A stretch of DNA of 64,000 bases from a virus: positions 1-64,000 of the IMG/VR virus record IMGVR_UViG_3300047494_000229; one strand, given 5' to 3'. A program made the position numbers and the translations under genes. This document shows positions 46,860-54,291 of this stretch, piece after piece (position 1 is the stretch's first letter; each line of letters opens with the position of its first letter). Under the pieces are notes generated by a model. That model was not told where the DNA came from, ran no database searches, and was given only the letters and a program-made list of their open reading frames with translations.

Positions 46860-47146
46860 TGCCTCTCCTGTTGATGACTAAAATTTGAAATTCCTCGCAT
46901 CACTGAGAGCGTGACGCAAAATAAACCAAGAAGAATCATAAATGCAGTGATCGCCCCTATCCACTTAGAATCTGCCGTTGTCATTCGCTCCACTTGATTG
47001 GTCAATTGCTTCCTGTAATCGCTGGCGTTTACTAGGCTTTGTACGACTTCCATCTGTTCGGGCGTTGTTATTTCTCCCGTAAAAGATAACTGTCCGCTGG
47101 GGTGGAGCGTAAATTGGATTGCTTGCTGAGTTTTGACTTGCTCCAT
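46853..47146 (-). CDS. single-pass membrane protein, 97 aa
   Basis: A soluble N-terminal part (QFTLHPSGQLSFTGEITTPE, then LVNASDYRKQLTNQVERMTT) is followed by one transmembrane helix (WIGAITAFMILLGLFCVTLS) and a short cytoplasmic or external tail. No family recognised. First gene of the four-gene ATPase unit (46853-44703). The ~68 bp upstream of the ATG hold a HIP1 site. Confidence 0.45.
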   Translation of the reverse strand: MEQVKTQQAIQFTLHPSGQLSFTGEITTPEQMEVVQSLVNASDYRKQLTNQVERMTTADSKWIGAITAFMILLGLFCVTLSVMRGISNFSHQQERQC

Positions 47147-47214
47147 AAATTAGAGATGTGGCGACAATTGCGAGTAAAAAGAAATGGGCGATCGCTATCG
47201 GTACAAGCCATTTA

Positions 47215-47697
47215 CTAGGCTGCGTTTGTGCCGATACTCGGGAAAATAGCTTGAGCGATTTCGTTACCGAGTTGGCGAAATCCCTCCGGATCTCCCTCGT
47301 AATCTTGGGCTAAATCTGCAAAGTATTGTACTGATTGGTTAGGAACGTTTGCCAAAGCATCAAGCATTTTTTGGGCTTGAGCTTGGCTGTATTGCTCTGC
47401 TCCCTGTTCAATAGCGTTGGTTAATTCGTTTAGATCAAGAGTTGTTTGGTGAGCAACTTTTTTGATAGCTGCGTCTAAATTGTTGGGAGACTTGGGCGAT
47501 CGCTTGCTCTTGGCTGTGGCTTTCCCGCTTTTGGATTGAGTAATCTTGCTATTACCGATTAAAGCGTTAGCTAAGTTAACTACCTCTGTATCGCCAATAG
47601 CGTCGGGGTCTATCCCTCTACTTTCAACATAATGGCGTAACTCTTCATCTGTTCTACTTACGCCATTAGACTCAAGAATTGCCTTTAATTTTTCCAT
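47215..47697 (-). CDS. hypothetical protein, 160 aa
   Basis: It starts with a small helical domain (MEKLKAILESNGVSRTDEEL, then RHYVESRGIDPDAIGDTEVV) that recalls short DNA-binding UBA/SAP-like helices. A Lys/Ser-rich linker (SGKATAKSKRSPKSP) and a helical C-terminal domain (DAAIKKVAHQTTLDLNELTN) follow. No exact family recognised. It overlaps the upstream HTH gene by 26 bp and is upstream of the ATPase unit on the same strand. Confidence 0.45.
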   Translation of the reverse strand: MEKLKAILESNGVSRTDEELRHYVESRGIDPDAIGDTEVVNLANALIGNSKITQSKSGKATAKSKRSPKSPNNLDAAIKKVAHQTTLDLNELTNAIEQGAEQYSQAQAQKMLDALANVPNQSVQYFADLAQDYEGDPEGFRQLGNEIAQAIFPSIGTNAA

Positions 47698-48025
47698 CTT
47701 TGAACCTGAAACTGGTTTGTGTAATTACTTTTTCTACCCAAAGCTGAAGCTCTTTTTCTGAGTAGGCTTTGCGTTTTCGCATGGGGCAACCGATTTCTGT
47801 GCCCCATCTGTAAATAGTTGCTCTTGACGGCGTTGGTGTCATGCGTTGCAATGACTCGTACAGTTGCTCACCAGTGCATCTGAGCTTGGGTAAATTTTGC
47901 TTAATAAAGGCGTAACGACGAACATCTGATAAGCGAATTGCTCCGTAACGGTTCAGCTTTCTTAACTCGGCATAGGCAGAAACTACGGGCAGTAGCTTCG
48001 TGTCAGACTCATCCTTGATCTGCAA
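47672..48025 (-). CDS. HTH regulator-like protein, 117 aa
   Basis: The segment NRYGAIRLSDVRRYAFIKQN, then LRCTGEQLYESLQRMTPTPS and RATIYRWGTEIGCPMRKRKA, reads as two helix-turn-helix units, the second with a MerR/excisionase-like 'TIYRW' recognition helix and a YSEKELQLWV follow-up. It is probably the regulator of the leftward ATPase operon, of which it is the first gene. Upstream (48026-48335) lie tandem TGGTCAT repeats and a hairpin pair, but no clear promoter. Confidence 0.5.
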   Translation of the reverse strand: MQIKDESDTKLLPVVSAYAELRKLNRYGAIRLSDVRRYAFIKQNLPKLRCTGEQLYESLQRMTPTPSRATIYRWGTEIGCPMRKRKAYSEKELQLWVEKVITQTSFRFKDGKIKGNS

Positions 48026-48133
48026 CCGCCCTTTAATTCGCCGCCAGGTGCGATCACTAAAATCTCCGTAAACTCTTTTGTATTCAAGGGCTAAAACTGA
48101 AGAAATAGGACAACCACCTCCTTATTTTCTTAA

Positions 48134-48167
48134 TGGTCATTGGTCATTGGTCATTGGTCATTGGTCA
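48134..48167. repeat. tandem TGGTCAT heptads
   Basis: 4.9 copies of TGGTCAT, a heptanucleotide repeat type common between cyanobacterial genes (STRR). The 310-bp gap around it (48026-48335) also has GGACAAG/CTTGTCC pairing at ~48.26 kb and contains no gene. Confidence 0.9.
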
Positions 48168-48290
48168 AAATTAGAGAGCTGTCAAGCAATCACAATTATT
48201 GAGAATTTGATTGATATGAGGGGCGATCGCCCTTGAATTGCGTTCTCTTAGTCCGGACAAGTCTTGCGGCTTGTCCTTGCCTCTACATAC

Positions 48291-48313
48291 TAAAAAACCC
48301 AGACAAGCTGGGC
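48291..48313 (-). terminator. intrinsic terminator of the leftward 69-aa HTH gene
   Basis: On the minus strand CCCAG-CTTGT-CTGGG is followed by TTTTTT. It lies 22 bp after the end of the gene at 48336. Confidence 0.8.
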
Positions 48314-48335
48314 AATTCTCTATGAGACTCTTTAT

Positions 48336-48545
48336 TTAATTGAGAGGTGGGGGCGGCTCTAATCCTGAATCTCGAATAAAAGTTAATAGCTGTACAGTCC
48401 TTAACGTAAGGTCGCTAGGCTGCCGCCTGTTACTAGTATTCATAAACCACTGGGCGATCGCGTGGGGCGTAACTCCCAACTCTTGAGCGAATTCCGGGTA
48501 AGAGCGATCGCCTATGCAAGCGCGAATGTAGTCAATTCGGTTCAT
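48336..48545 (-). CDS. small HTH regulator, 69 aa
   Basis: From ATG 48545 (MNRIDYIRACIGDRSYPEFA); an upstream in-frame ATG adds 17 residues. QELGVTPHAIAQWFMNTSNR is the turn plus recognition helix of a small XRE-like HTH. The tail LRTVQLLTFIRDSGLEPPPP is a dimerisation helix. Divergent from the 192-aa gene; the palindrome at 48626-48651 between them is the likely operator. It has its own terminator. Confidence 0.6.
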   Translation of the reverse strand: MNRIDYIRACIGDRSYPEFAQELGVTPHAIAQWFMNTSNRRQPSDLTLRTVQLLTFIRDSGLEPPPPLN

Positions 48546-48625
48546 AATAAAATTGCCCTCCATAGGCTGATTCTGTGGTGGGTGGAAACCTAGCAAGCGT
48601 CTGATCCACGTTTGCTAGGCAACTG

Positions 48626-48651
48626 TTTTCGGTGCGATACCGCACCGAAAA
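48626..48651. promoter_or_regulatory. palindromic operator candidate
   Basis: TTTTCGGTGCG and CGCACCGAAAA face each other across ATAC, a perfect 11-bp inverted repeat between two divergent genes, of which one encodes an HTH protein. GTCGGAGTGG at ~48.70 kb looks like a degenerate half site. Confidence 0.6.
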
Positions 48652-48738
48652 CCGCGATCGTAATTCTTAATTATTGGGATTATAGCACCGTTATTGTCGG
48701 AGTGGTACGATTAAACGGACGCTATTAAAAACAGAGTT

Positions 48739-49317
48739 ATGGTAAAAAAACCACAAACAGCCGAAGAATTACTAGCAGACGAGCAACAACATCCAAATCG
48801 CGGCAAAATCAATGGGGAATATGTTGCAGACATCGGTACAACAGAGTTAAGTATTTTTATTGATGGGGATCTGTACAATAAGCTGATTCAAATCCGAGGG
48901 GCGATCGGCTTAACTAAGAGTCAGTTAGCGCAAGAGTCAGTTTTTGCCGCGCTTCGTTTTCTGAAGCAATTGACTGGAAACCAAGGTATTACTATCGACT
49001 TAAGCGTTGAGGGGAAAAGTAATTTTCGCGGCAACGTTCCTCGATACGCATACGAGCGAGTGTTGAGCTTAGGAGAATTGCATAGGTTAGACAAGCGTCA
49101 AGCTACTTATTTAGGTTTGTACTTGTTCGCCAATGATCCAGTAATTCAAGATGAGTACAAACTATTCATTGATAATCGCGCTACCCAGTTGAACTCTAGT
49201 GTCGAAGAGGTACAAGAATCTTTGTACGGCTTATCCAAGGCTTTGAGCAGAAAAGAGCGTATTAAATTACTTAGCTCAGGCGACTCATCAGCAAATGAGC
49301 CAAAAATGAATATTTGA
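48739..49317 (+). CDS. hypothetical protein with RHH-like segment, 192 aa
   Basis: Residues ~34-75 (TTELSIFIDGDLYNKLIQIR, then GAIGLTKSQLAQESVFAALR) match a ribbon-helix-helix arrangement: a strand, helix, G-L-T-K-S turn and second helix. The remaining ~110 residues (SVEGKSNFRGNVPRYAYERV, then ELHRLDKRQATYLGLYLFAN) are helical and unassigned. A plasmid-type DNA-binding or partition protein is possible. Divergent from the small HTH gene across the palindromic operator; a hairpin follows the stop. Confidence 0.5.
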   Translation: MVKKPQTAEELLADEQQHPNRGKINGEYVADIGTTELSIFIDGDLYNKLIQIRGAIGLTKSQLAQESVFAALRFLKQLTGNQGITIDLSVEGKSNFRGNVPRYAYERVLSLGELHRLDKRQATYLGLYLFANDPVIQDEYKLFIDNRATQLNSSVEEVQESLYGLSKALSRKERIKLLSSGDSSANEPKMNI

Positions 49318-49346
49318 TAAAAAAGCCAGTAACATCACTGGCTTAA
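49318..49346. terminator. terminator after the 192-aa gene
   Basis: AAGCCAGT pairs with ACTGGCTT around AACATC, preceded by AAAAAA. The T-run follows on the minus strand, so it works best leftward, but could be bidirectional. Confidence 0.6.
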
Positions 49347-49388
49347 GTATCGAATGGATTTATCGCTACAACTATAGCTAATTGTATT

Positions 49389-49511
49389 ATGTCCCCAAGC
49401 GATCGCCTGCGCCTCATCCAAATCCAAGAAAAATTCGCCAAACTCGGATGGCTGCCACGCGAAGACGTAATATGGTTGATAGAGATTTTGGAGCAACTAT
49501 GCAGAACTTGA
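49389..49511 (+). CDS. small protein, 40 aa
   Basis: Read by hand: ATG 49389 to TGA 49511, MSPSDRLRLIQIQEKFAKLG, then WLPREDVIWLIEILEQLCRT. Two amphipathic helices with good coding character. Its stop abuts the first palindrome of repeat copy 4. Confidence 0.45.
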   Translation: MSPSDRLRLIQIQEKFAKLGWLPREDVIWLIEILEQLCRT

Positions 49512-49573
49512 GGAACAATTGTTCCTGAAAAACGACTGAAAGCCTTATTATTGCGTTAAGAACAATTGTTCTT
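49511..49573. repeat. dispersed double-palindrome repeat, copy 4
   Basis: GGAACAATTGTTCC at 49512-49525 and GAACAATTGTTC at 49560-49571, with a spacer like copy 1 (ACTGAAAGCCTTATTATTGC). The centre-to-centre distance is 48 bp, as in copies 1 and 3. Confidence 0.85.
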
Positions 49574-49614
49574 TAGGGGCGATCGCTCAGGACGGGCCGC
49601 GCCAACGCCAACTC

Positions 49615-49634
49615 CAGGAACAATTGTTCCTGAA
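49615..49634. repeat. solo palindrome next to copy 4
   Basis: CAGGAACAATTGTTCCTG lies 45 bp after copy 4 and lacks the second palindrome. The next ~190 bp up to 49826 contain nothing else that I can name. Confidence 0.75.
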
Positions 49635-49826
49635 GAATCAGAGAAAGTACTGTCTCTACGTTAGAAACACCGTGAAATTGTTTATCATCGCCAATTCTAA
49701 CCAGCTAATAAACTGCTACTATCACTCTGAATTTAAAACGTCTCGTTTTTGTAACAAAGCTAAATAAATTCCACTTTTCAGACTCAAGAAAACGATAGAA
49801 TTTCAGTATTGCTACTATTGAGTTTG

Positions 49827-50042
49827 ATGAAGAGACTGCTGAGTAATTCAGAGTTGCAAATTCTTACTGATGAATTTCACGTTTTAGATGGCGAGATTCC
49901 CTTACTCATCAAGCTTTTATGGGATATTCGCCATTTTCAGGAAGATTTGCTAGCACTTCCCATACATAAATTAGAGTTGTTAATGCGACAGGTTTGGGAA
50001 ATTGATCAAGCGATCGCCTTGGAAATCCTAAAGTTAGTATAA
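49827..50042 (+). CDS. hypothetical helical protein, 71 aa
   Basis: From ATG 49827 (MKRLLSNSELQILTDEFHVL), continuing DGEIPLLIKLLWDIRHFQED and LLMRQVWEIDQAIALEILKL. All-helical, no family recognised. An earlier in-frame start only adds a hydrophobic leader (MLLLSL). It lies between the repeat cluster and the IS-like remnant. Confidence 0.45.
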   Translation: MKRLLSNSELQILTDEFHVLDGEIPLLIKLLWDIRHFQEDLLALPIHKLELLMRQVWEIDQAIALEILKLV

Positions 50043-50129
50043 AATGAACATAGCTTGTCACAGAAAAACACACGAAGCCGAGACGAACTTTAGGCTTGTG
50101 TGTAAATTGTGATGAATGCTTCGTGTGAA

Positions 50130-50480
50130 CTACCCCGCCGTAAGACAGACGGGGCTTCCCAATTCATCGGGAATAGCTTCCAGAACTTCGTAGTACTAAA
50201 AAGTCTTAGATTCCCTCCAAGGGCAGGAGTCCTGGTTCCCAAGACCCAAATTTTTCTCTTGCAACATATACCTATTAGCTTGGTTTTCGCTTGCGGCATT
50301 GATGGTCAAGACATTAGTTATCTTACCAGAAAATTTTGGGGATTCGTCATACATCCAGTATTTGTTTTTGCGTCAGCAAAAACAAATACGGGATGTATGA
50401 CGAATCCCCGCTCACAATCCCCACCTTATGAGTACATTGAAGGTGGGGACTTCCGCAACACGTTAACGAAGGTGAAGTAT
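50130..50480. mobile_element. IS200/IS605-like remnant or MITE
   Basis: CCCCG...CGGGG (CCCCGCCGTAAGACAGACGG-GG) at ~50132-50153 and CCCCACCTT...AAGGTGGGG at 50419-50448 resemble the subterminal hairpins of IS200/IS605 elements; both are followed by CTTCC-like sequence. Between them lies the 34-bp-arm inverted repeat. No transposase or TnpB frame with catalytic residues is left; the small open frames are not convincing. It looks like an internally deleted, non-autonomous element. Confidence 0.5.
50338..50409. repeat. 34-bp near-perfect inverted repeat
   Basis: Arms beginning GGGGATTCGTCATACATCC and ending ...GACGAATCCCC pair over 34 bp with one A/G mismatch and the loop GTCA. It is the longest clean stem in the window and lies inside the IS-like remnant. 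Confidence 0.85.
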
Positions 50481-50484
50481 AACT

Positions 50485-50814
50485 ATGTCTTTTTGGGATA
50501 TTGACGAAATTCAGCAGATTTTTGATGAGACAACAGAGTTGTGTGTCAGTAAGTCTGAAATTAAGCAAATTGGCGATCGCCTACAATCTGAAGGATATAG
50601 GCTAATCAAAACTGCGGTTTTTGTCCCTGATTCGTCACCACAGCCTCGTACTAGTTTTGTTCTGGAGATGAGAGAAAAATTACATCCTTTACTGGAAAGT
50701 GCGATCACTATCCTTAGAGAATCTTTGGAGCATAATGCTATCGACGAAAGAAAGGTACAAATCGCACTGGAAGTACTGGGAATCGCTTTTACAAGTGGAG
50801 TTATAGATTTATGA
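50485..50814 (+). CDS. hypothetical protein, 109 aa
   Basis: Unrecognised. A helical N-terminal half (WDIDEIQQIFDETTELCVSK), then EGYRLIKTAVFVPDSSP, and a helical end (LHPLLESAITILRESLEHNA). The ATG follows the remnant element by 4 bp with GAAGG 11 nt upstream, so the end of the element may supply its ribosome site. Overlaps the next small gene by 4 bp. Confidence 0.5.
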   Translation: MSFWDIDEIQQIFDETTELCVSKSEIKQIGDRLQSEGYRLIKTAVFVPDSSPQPRTSFVLEMREKLHPLLESAITILRESLEHNAIDERKVQIALEVLGIAFTSGVIDL

Positions 50815-50963
50815 AAATGGCAAACAGCAATTTAAACGAAAAAACTATTGATGATACCACTTATTGGTACAACGAACTTGGCTATATTCTCCGCACAGAA
50901 ACCAAATTGGAGCGCACTGGATACTCAGAGGTGAAAGAATCAGATGTGAGCATAATCGCCTAG
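50811..50963 (+). CDS. small protein, 50 aa
   Basis: Read by hand: ATG 50811 (ATGA overlap with the previous stop) to TAG 50963, MKMANSNLNEKTIDDTTYWY, then NELGYILRTETKLERTGYSE-VKESDVSIIA. Good coding character, charged. It lies 27 bp before the large tail gene, in the same direction. Confidence 0.5.
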   Translation: MKMANSNLNEKTIDDTTYWYNELGYILRTETKLERTGYSEVKESDVSIIA

Positions 50964-50990
50964 AATAAATCAACACTTTCTACCTCCACA

Positions 50991-53723
50991 ATGCTCACGA
51001 TCGCCTCCGCATTCCTCCCCACCAAATCCCTTGGTCATTACCGCGCACATTTGGCGGAAGTTTGCCTTGAGGAAAATAACTACGCGCCTTTGGTGGTGGT
51101 GGATTTTGGAGAAACAGAGACAATTACGGTTGAGGCATCTACGGGGGCAATCGCCCTTCCCGCAGGTTGGACAAGTGTAACAGCGATCGCCTGTAACGGA
51201 CAAACTTTTACCCCAACAAGTACCCCAGAATCGCCTCAATCTGGGGAATTTTTGTACAATCCCTACACCAATACAGTGCAGGTTTATGGTGCGAGTGGGC
51301 AAAGTTTCCAAGTTTATGGAGCAACCGAGCAGATTAAATTTGCCCCGCCGTTACTTCCTCCTCCCTACCCACAGCTATTTACTAATCTGCCTCTCAAGGG
51401 AACTATTCAAATTAATTGTCAGTTTGAGCAACAACCTAGCGGACAGTTTGAGTTTGAAGTGGCGCTTCCAAAAGGTGTGATACAAGGTATCCTTGCTCCA
51501 GGTACAGAAATTGACCTTTACAATGTGCCTTTGAGAATCAATAGCCTGAGAATTACTGAACTACCAAGAAGTATTTACCCAGATGGGCGGTGTATCGTAA
51601 CCGCGTCACTTGGTGGCAGGTGGGATAATTATTTGAGTGAGCCGTGCTTCTTAAGGGCAGATGGCAAGAATAACTTTCCTAGTAATGTACCTTTCCAAGA
51701 TCCAGACTGTACTACAGGTAGCACTACAAGCTCAACTAATCCCAATATCTCAACAACTATTCAACAGTTACTAGCTAAAATTGGGATTTCTTACACTGGG
51801 CCCAATCTTGCAGTTGTTCCCATCCCTTCTGGAACGTTGGTAGATACTGTGGTGAATCCGGTGCAGTTGATGAGCGATCGCCTCCGGGTTGCAAATTCTT
51901 TTATCCGTTGGAGTAACGCGGCTGCTGTTGAGGTGGTTCCCATTAATAGTATGCGGGTGTGGAACTACCAAGAATCAGACATTTTGGAGCAAACGGAGAC
52001 AAGTTACGAGGCGATCGCCAAGACAAGCAAACGGCGTTTAACTTCCATTGCTAATTACAATCCGCCATCTCCTGATTTGGTGAATTTCCCCAGCACAGTG
52101 CAAAGCCCACCAATACCACAGATGGCAAGCGAAGCTGCGACGGCGCTAGCTTTTGAATATCCTAATACCGAATTAACACTAAATCTTCCTGAAACTCAAA
52201 CCCAGAATTCTTCTCAGCAAGAATTAAATCAAGGGCAATCAACGCCAAGGTATGTGCGCTTACCTAGTAAGCGGGAAGTACGGATTGATGGCGATCCAAA
52301 CGCTCAGATTCCCCTTGAAGGAGTGGCATTGATTCAGCAAATGAGTTTGATTTTTGATATTGGAGGGCAAACGAAAACCCGTTCAACTACCACGACTGAA
52401 GATGGGACGACTACTCAAGTAATTGACGAGATTTGGGGGTTTGCTTGCTATGCTGATCAAATTTACAATACTGAGGATGATAAACTTTATGGAAATCCCA
52501 ATACTTATTGGGTTTGCTTGAAGCTGACAACCACTACCTATACTTACGATTTAGGAACTGGTTATTTACTCGCTACTTATACTTCTGGTTACAATACTAT
52601 CCGTTACCGCCAAGAAACAGCTGATAATCCAGAAACTCTGGGATTAGATCCTAGCGATTCTGAGTATAGTCTATACGCCTTTTTTCGCATTCCAGTAATT
52701 TCACGAACTAGCTATTATTTACAATTAATGCCCGATTACAATGACGATGGGCAATTTGAATTGGTAAAAGTTTGTAACCGAGATGGCACTAGCTCTGTCC
52801 AACCATTAATAAATCCAGATTACGCGCCTCCCTACTATGTAGAGTACGAGCGCACTGAATCAGTAGCTTTTGCCTCTACTCCCAATCCGGATAATGAAGG
52901 ATTGACGGCGGATTCTGATACTCCATTTGCACCAGATATTGTAGGTGGTGAAGAGTCGCGTTTTGAATCCCTTGTGCAAGTCACGGAAGCGACTTATGAA
53001 CAAATTTTAACGGGCTTTGATAACGGTATCCCGATTTATAAACAGGGAGCGGAGATTACACCGCAAAAGTGGACGAAATATATTAAGCAATTCAAAGCTC
53101 AAGGACAGGCGATCGCCTCTGCCTTAGAGCAAATTTCCGTGGAGGAAGGCACAGGGGAACTACCTGTTGCAACTAGACGAGCGAATCTTTACACCAAAGA
53201 GCAACCCGCACCAAGTCCATCTCAAGCAACTCAAATACCCCAGCAGCAATACCGCTACTTCTTGCAAACTGCGGGATACACGGCAGCGAATCCCATACAG
53301 GGAACTGAGAATTTCCCGGTGGCCCAAACTTTTCAGCAATCACTGACGGCAGCTAAATGCAAATTAGCGATTGAGAACTGGCGAAATGGATTTACCGAGA
53401 CATTGCAGATAGCTGGGAATTTACAGATTAGGGATGGCGATCGCTTCAACTATTTGTGCGATGGTGAATATCGCCAAAGGGTGGTTTTGGGCGTGCAAAC
53501 TACATTGAATATCTTGGGCGTGGTTAACGGGATACCCCAAGTAACTGCTAGCACATCGCTGACTCTGGGGCGATGGATGTTACCAGCAGTTAGTTATACT
53601 CAAATACCAGTCCTCCCAAAGCCGAAAGCACCAGGATATGACATTACGGTGACAAACGTGATTAGTGCAAATCTGGGATCTACGATAGATTGGACAACAG
53701 TTAGAAGTCGGAGAAATCCTTAA
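50991..53723 (+). CDS. large tail/baseplate-type structural protein, 910 aa
   Basis: The chain is beta-rich, Thr/Ser/Asn/Pro-rich and lacks coiled coils or enzymatic motifs. The order is a jelly-roll-like N-terminus (YAPLVVVDFGETETITVEAS), a TIQINCQFEQQPSGQFEFEV segment, a middle part (VNPVQLMSDRLRVANSFIRW) like baseplate hub proteins, and a C-terminal SLTAAKCKLAIENWRNGFTE, GDRFNYLCDGEYRQRVVLGV part. It resembles late-control/hub proteins that initiate the baseplate, but the match is vague. It is the only large structural gene of this part on the plus strand; the gene 11 bp downstream is of another kind. Confidence 0.55.
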   Translation: MLTIASAFLPTKSLGHYRAHLAEVCLEENNYAPLVVVDFGETETITVEASTGAIALPAGWTSVTAIACNGQTFTPTSTPESPQSGEFLYNPYTNTVQVYGASGQSFQVYGATEQIKFAPPLLPPPYPQLFTNLPLKGTIQINCQFEQQPSGQFEFEVALPKGVIQGILAPGTEIDLYNVPLRINSLRITELPRSIYPDGRCIVTASLGGRWDNYLSEPCFLRADGKNNFPSNVPFQDPDCTTGSTTSSTNPNISTTIQQLLAKIGISYTGPNLAVVPIPSGTLVDTVVNPVQLMSDRLRVANSFIRWSNAAAVEVVPINSMRVWNYQESDILEQTETSYEAIAKTSKRRLTSIANYNPPSPDLVNFPSTVQSPPIPQMASEAATALAFEYPNTELTLNLPETQTQNSSQQELNQGQSTPRYVRLPSKREVRIDGDPNAQIPLEGVALIQQMSLIFDIGGQTKTRSTTTTEDGTTTQVIDEIWGFACYADQIYNTEDDKLYGNPNTYWVCLKLTTTTYTYDLGTGYLLATYTSGYNTIRYRQETADNPETLGLDPSDSEYSLYAFFRIPVISRTSYYLQLMPDYNDDGQFELVKVCNRDGTSSVQPLINPDYAPPYYVEYERTESVAFASTPNPDNEGLTADSDTPFAPDIVGGEESRFESLVQVTEATYEQILTGFDNGIPIYKQGAEITPQKWTKYIKQFKAQGQAIASALEQISVEEGTGELPVATRRANLYTKEQPAPSPSQATQIPQQQYRYFLQTAGYTAANPIQGTENFPVAQTFQQSLTAAKCKLAIENWRNGFTETLQIAGNLQIRDGDRFNYLCDGEYRQRVVLGVQTTLNILGVVNGIPQVTASTSLTLGRWMLPAVSYTQIPVLPKPKAPGYDITVTNVISANLGSTIDWTTVRSRRNP

Positions 53724-53734
53724 GCGGTGATCAC

Positions 53735-54076
53735 ATGGCACTTACTTTGACAAAAGTTATTCAGACAGAAGAAAGTTTTACTGTTGGCGAAAACTTGGAA
53801 AAATTAATTATTTACACTAAGTCTGAGATAGTGGCAATAATCAATAGACAGCAAGTAGCAATAGTACCTCATCCTTCAAAAGAAAATTTAATTAAAAATA
53901 AAATAAAAAATAATCTGCTTAGTTTTGGATGGTACTACTTTCCAGAAAAAGAGCTAGAAGAGATAGAAGAAAAACTTGATGAAATAGCAGATTTTTTCGC
54001 TAATGCCGATTCTGGAGAGAAGACAATCGGGGAGGGCGAGGTTAAATCATCTTTAATGATTTTAGTTAAAGACTAA
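53735..54076 (+). CDS. hypothetical protein, 113 aa, AT-rich codons
   Basis: Unrecognised. MALTLTKVIQTEESFTVGEN, then LEKLIIYTKSEIVAIINRQQ and LLSFGWYYFPEKELEEIEEK. Codon use is much more AT-rich than in the gene before it, as in the neighbouring leftward fibre gene, so it may share that origin. A short beta domain plus acidic helix is my reading; its role is unknown. Confidence 0.45.
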   Translation: MALTLTKVIQTEESFTVGENLEKLIIYTKSEIVAIINRQQVAIVPHPSKENLIKNKIKNNLLSFGWYYFPEKELEEIEEKLDEIADFFANADSGEKTIGEGEVKSSLMILVKD

Positions 54077-54118
54077 ACTAGAGGTAATTATTTATCATAC
54101 TACAATATAAAATACAGA

Positions 54119-54283
54119 ATGTACACACTAGCTAAAGTTGCTGAACCTTGGGCGAAGCTCTTCCCTACAATTACGGAAAATGACACTAGCCTTAAAGTGA
54201 CGGTGCGGGGACAGAGTTTTACGATTGCGATACCGAAGAAAGTTAATCAGATCACGTCCAACAGGAATTTATCATACCGATAA
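54119..54283 (+). CDS. small protein, 54 aa
   Basis: Read by hand: ATG 54119 to TAA 54283, MYTLAKVAEPWAKLFPTITE, then NDTSLKVTVRGQSFTIAIPK-KVNQITSNRN. A small beta-type protein. It converges on the fibre gene with an 8-bp gap. No family recognised. Confidence 0.45.
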   Translation: MYTLAKVAEPWAKLFPTITENDTSLKVTVRGQSFTIAIPKKVNQITSNRNLSYR

Positions 54284-54291
54284 TGCGGTTT

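Noticed and set aside
48134-48167. Tandem TGGTCAT repeats as a CRISPR array for the type IV-B operon
   Set aside because: The unit is 7 bp and lacks spacers; it is a cyanobacterial heptad repeat.
2796-49634. GGAACAATTGTTCC palindromes as CRISPR repeats
   Set aside because: Copies are dispersed in four places with a conserved spacer and both orientations, not an array.
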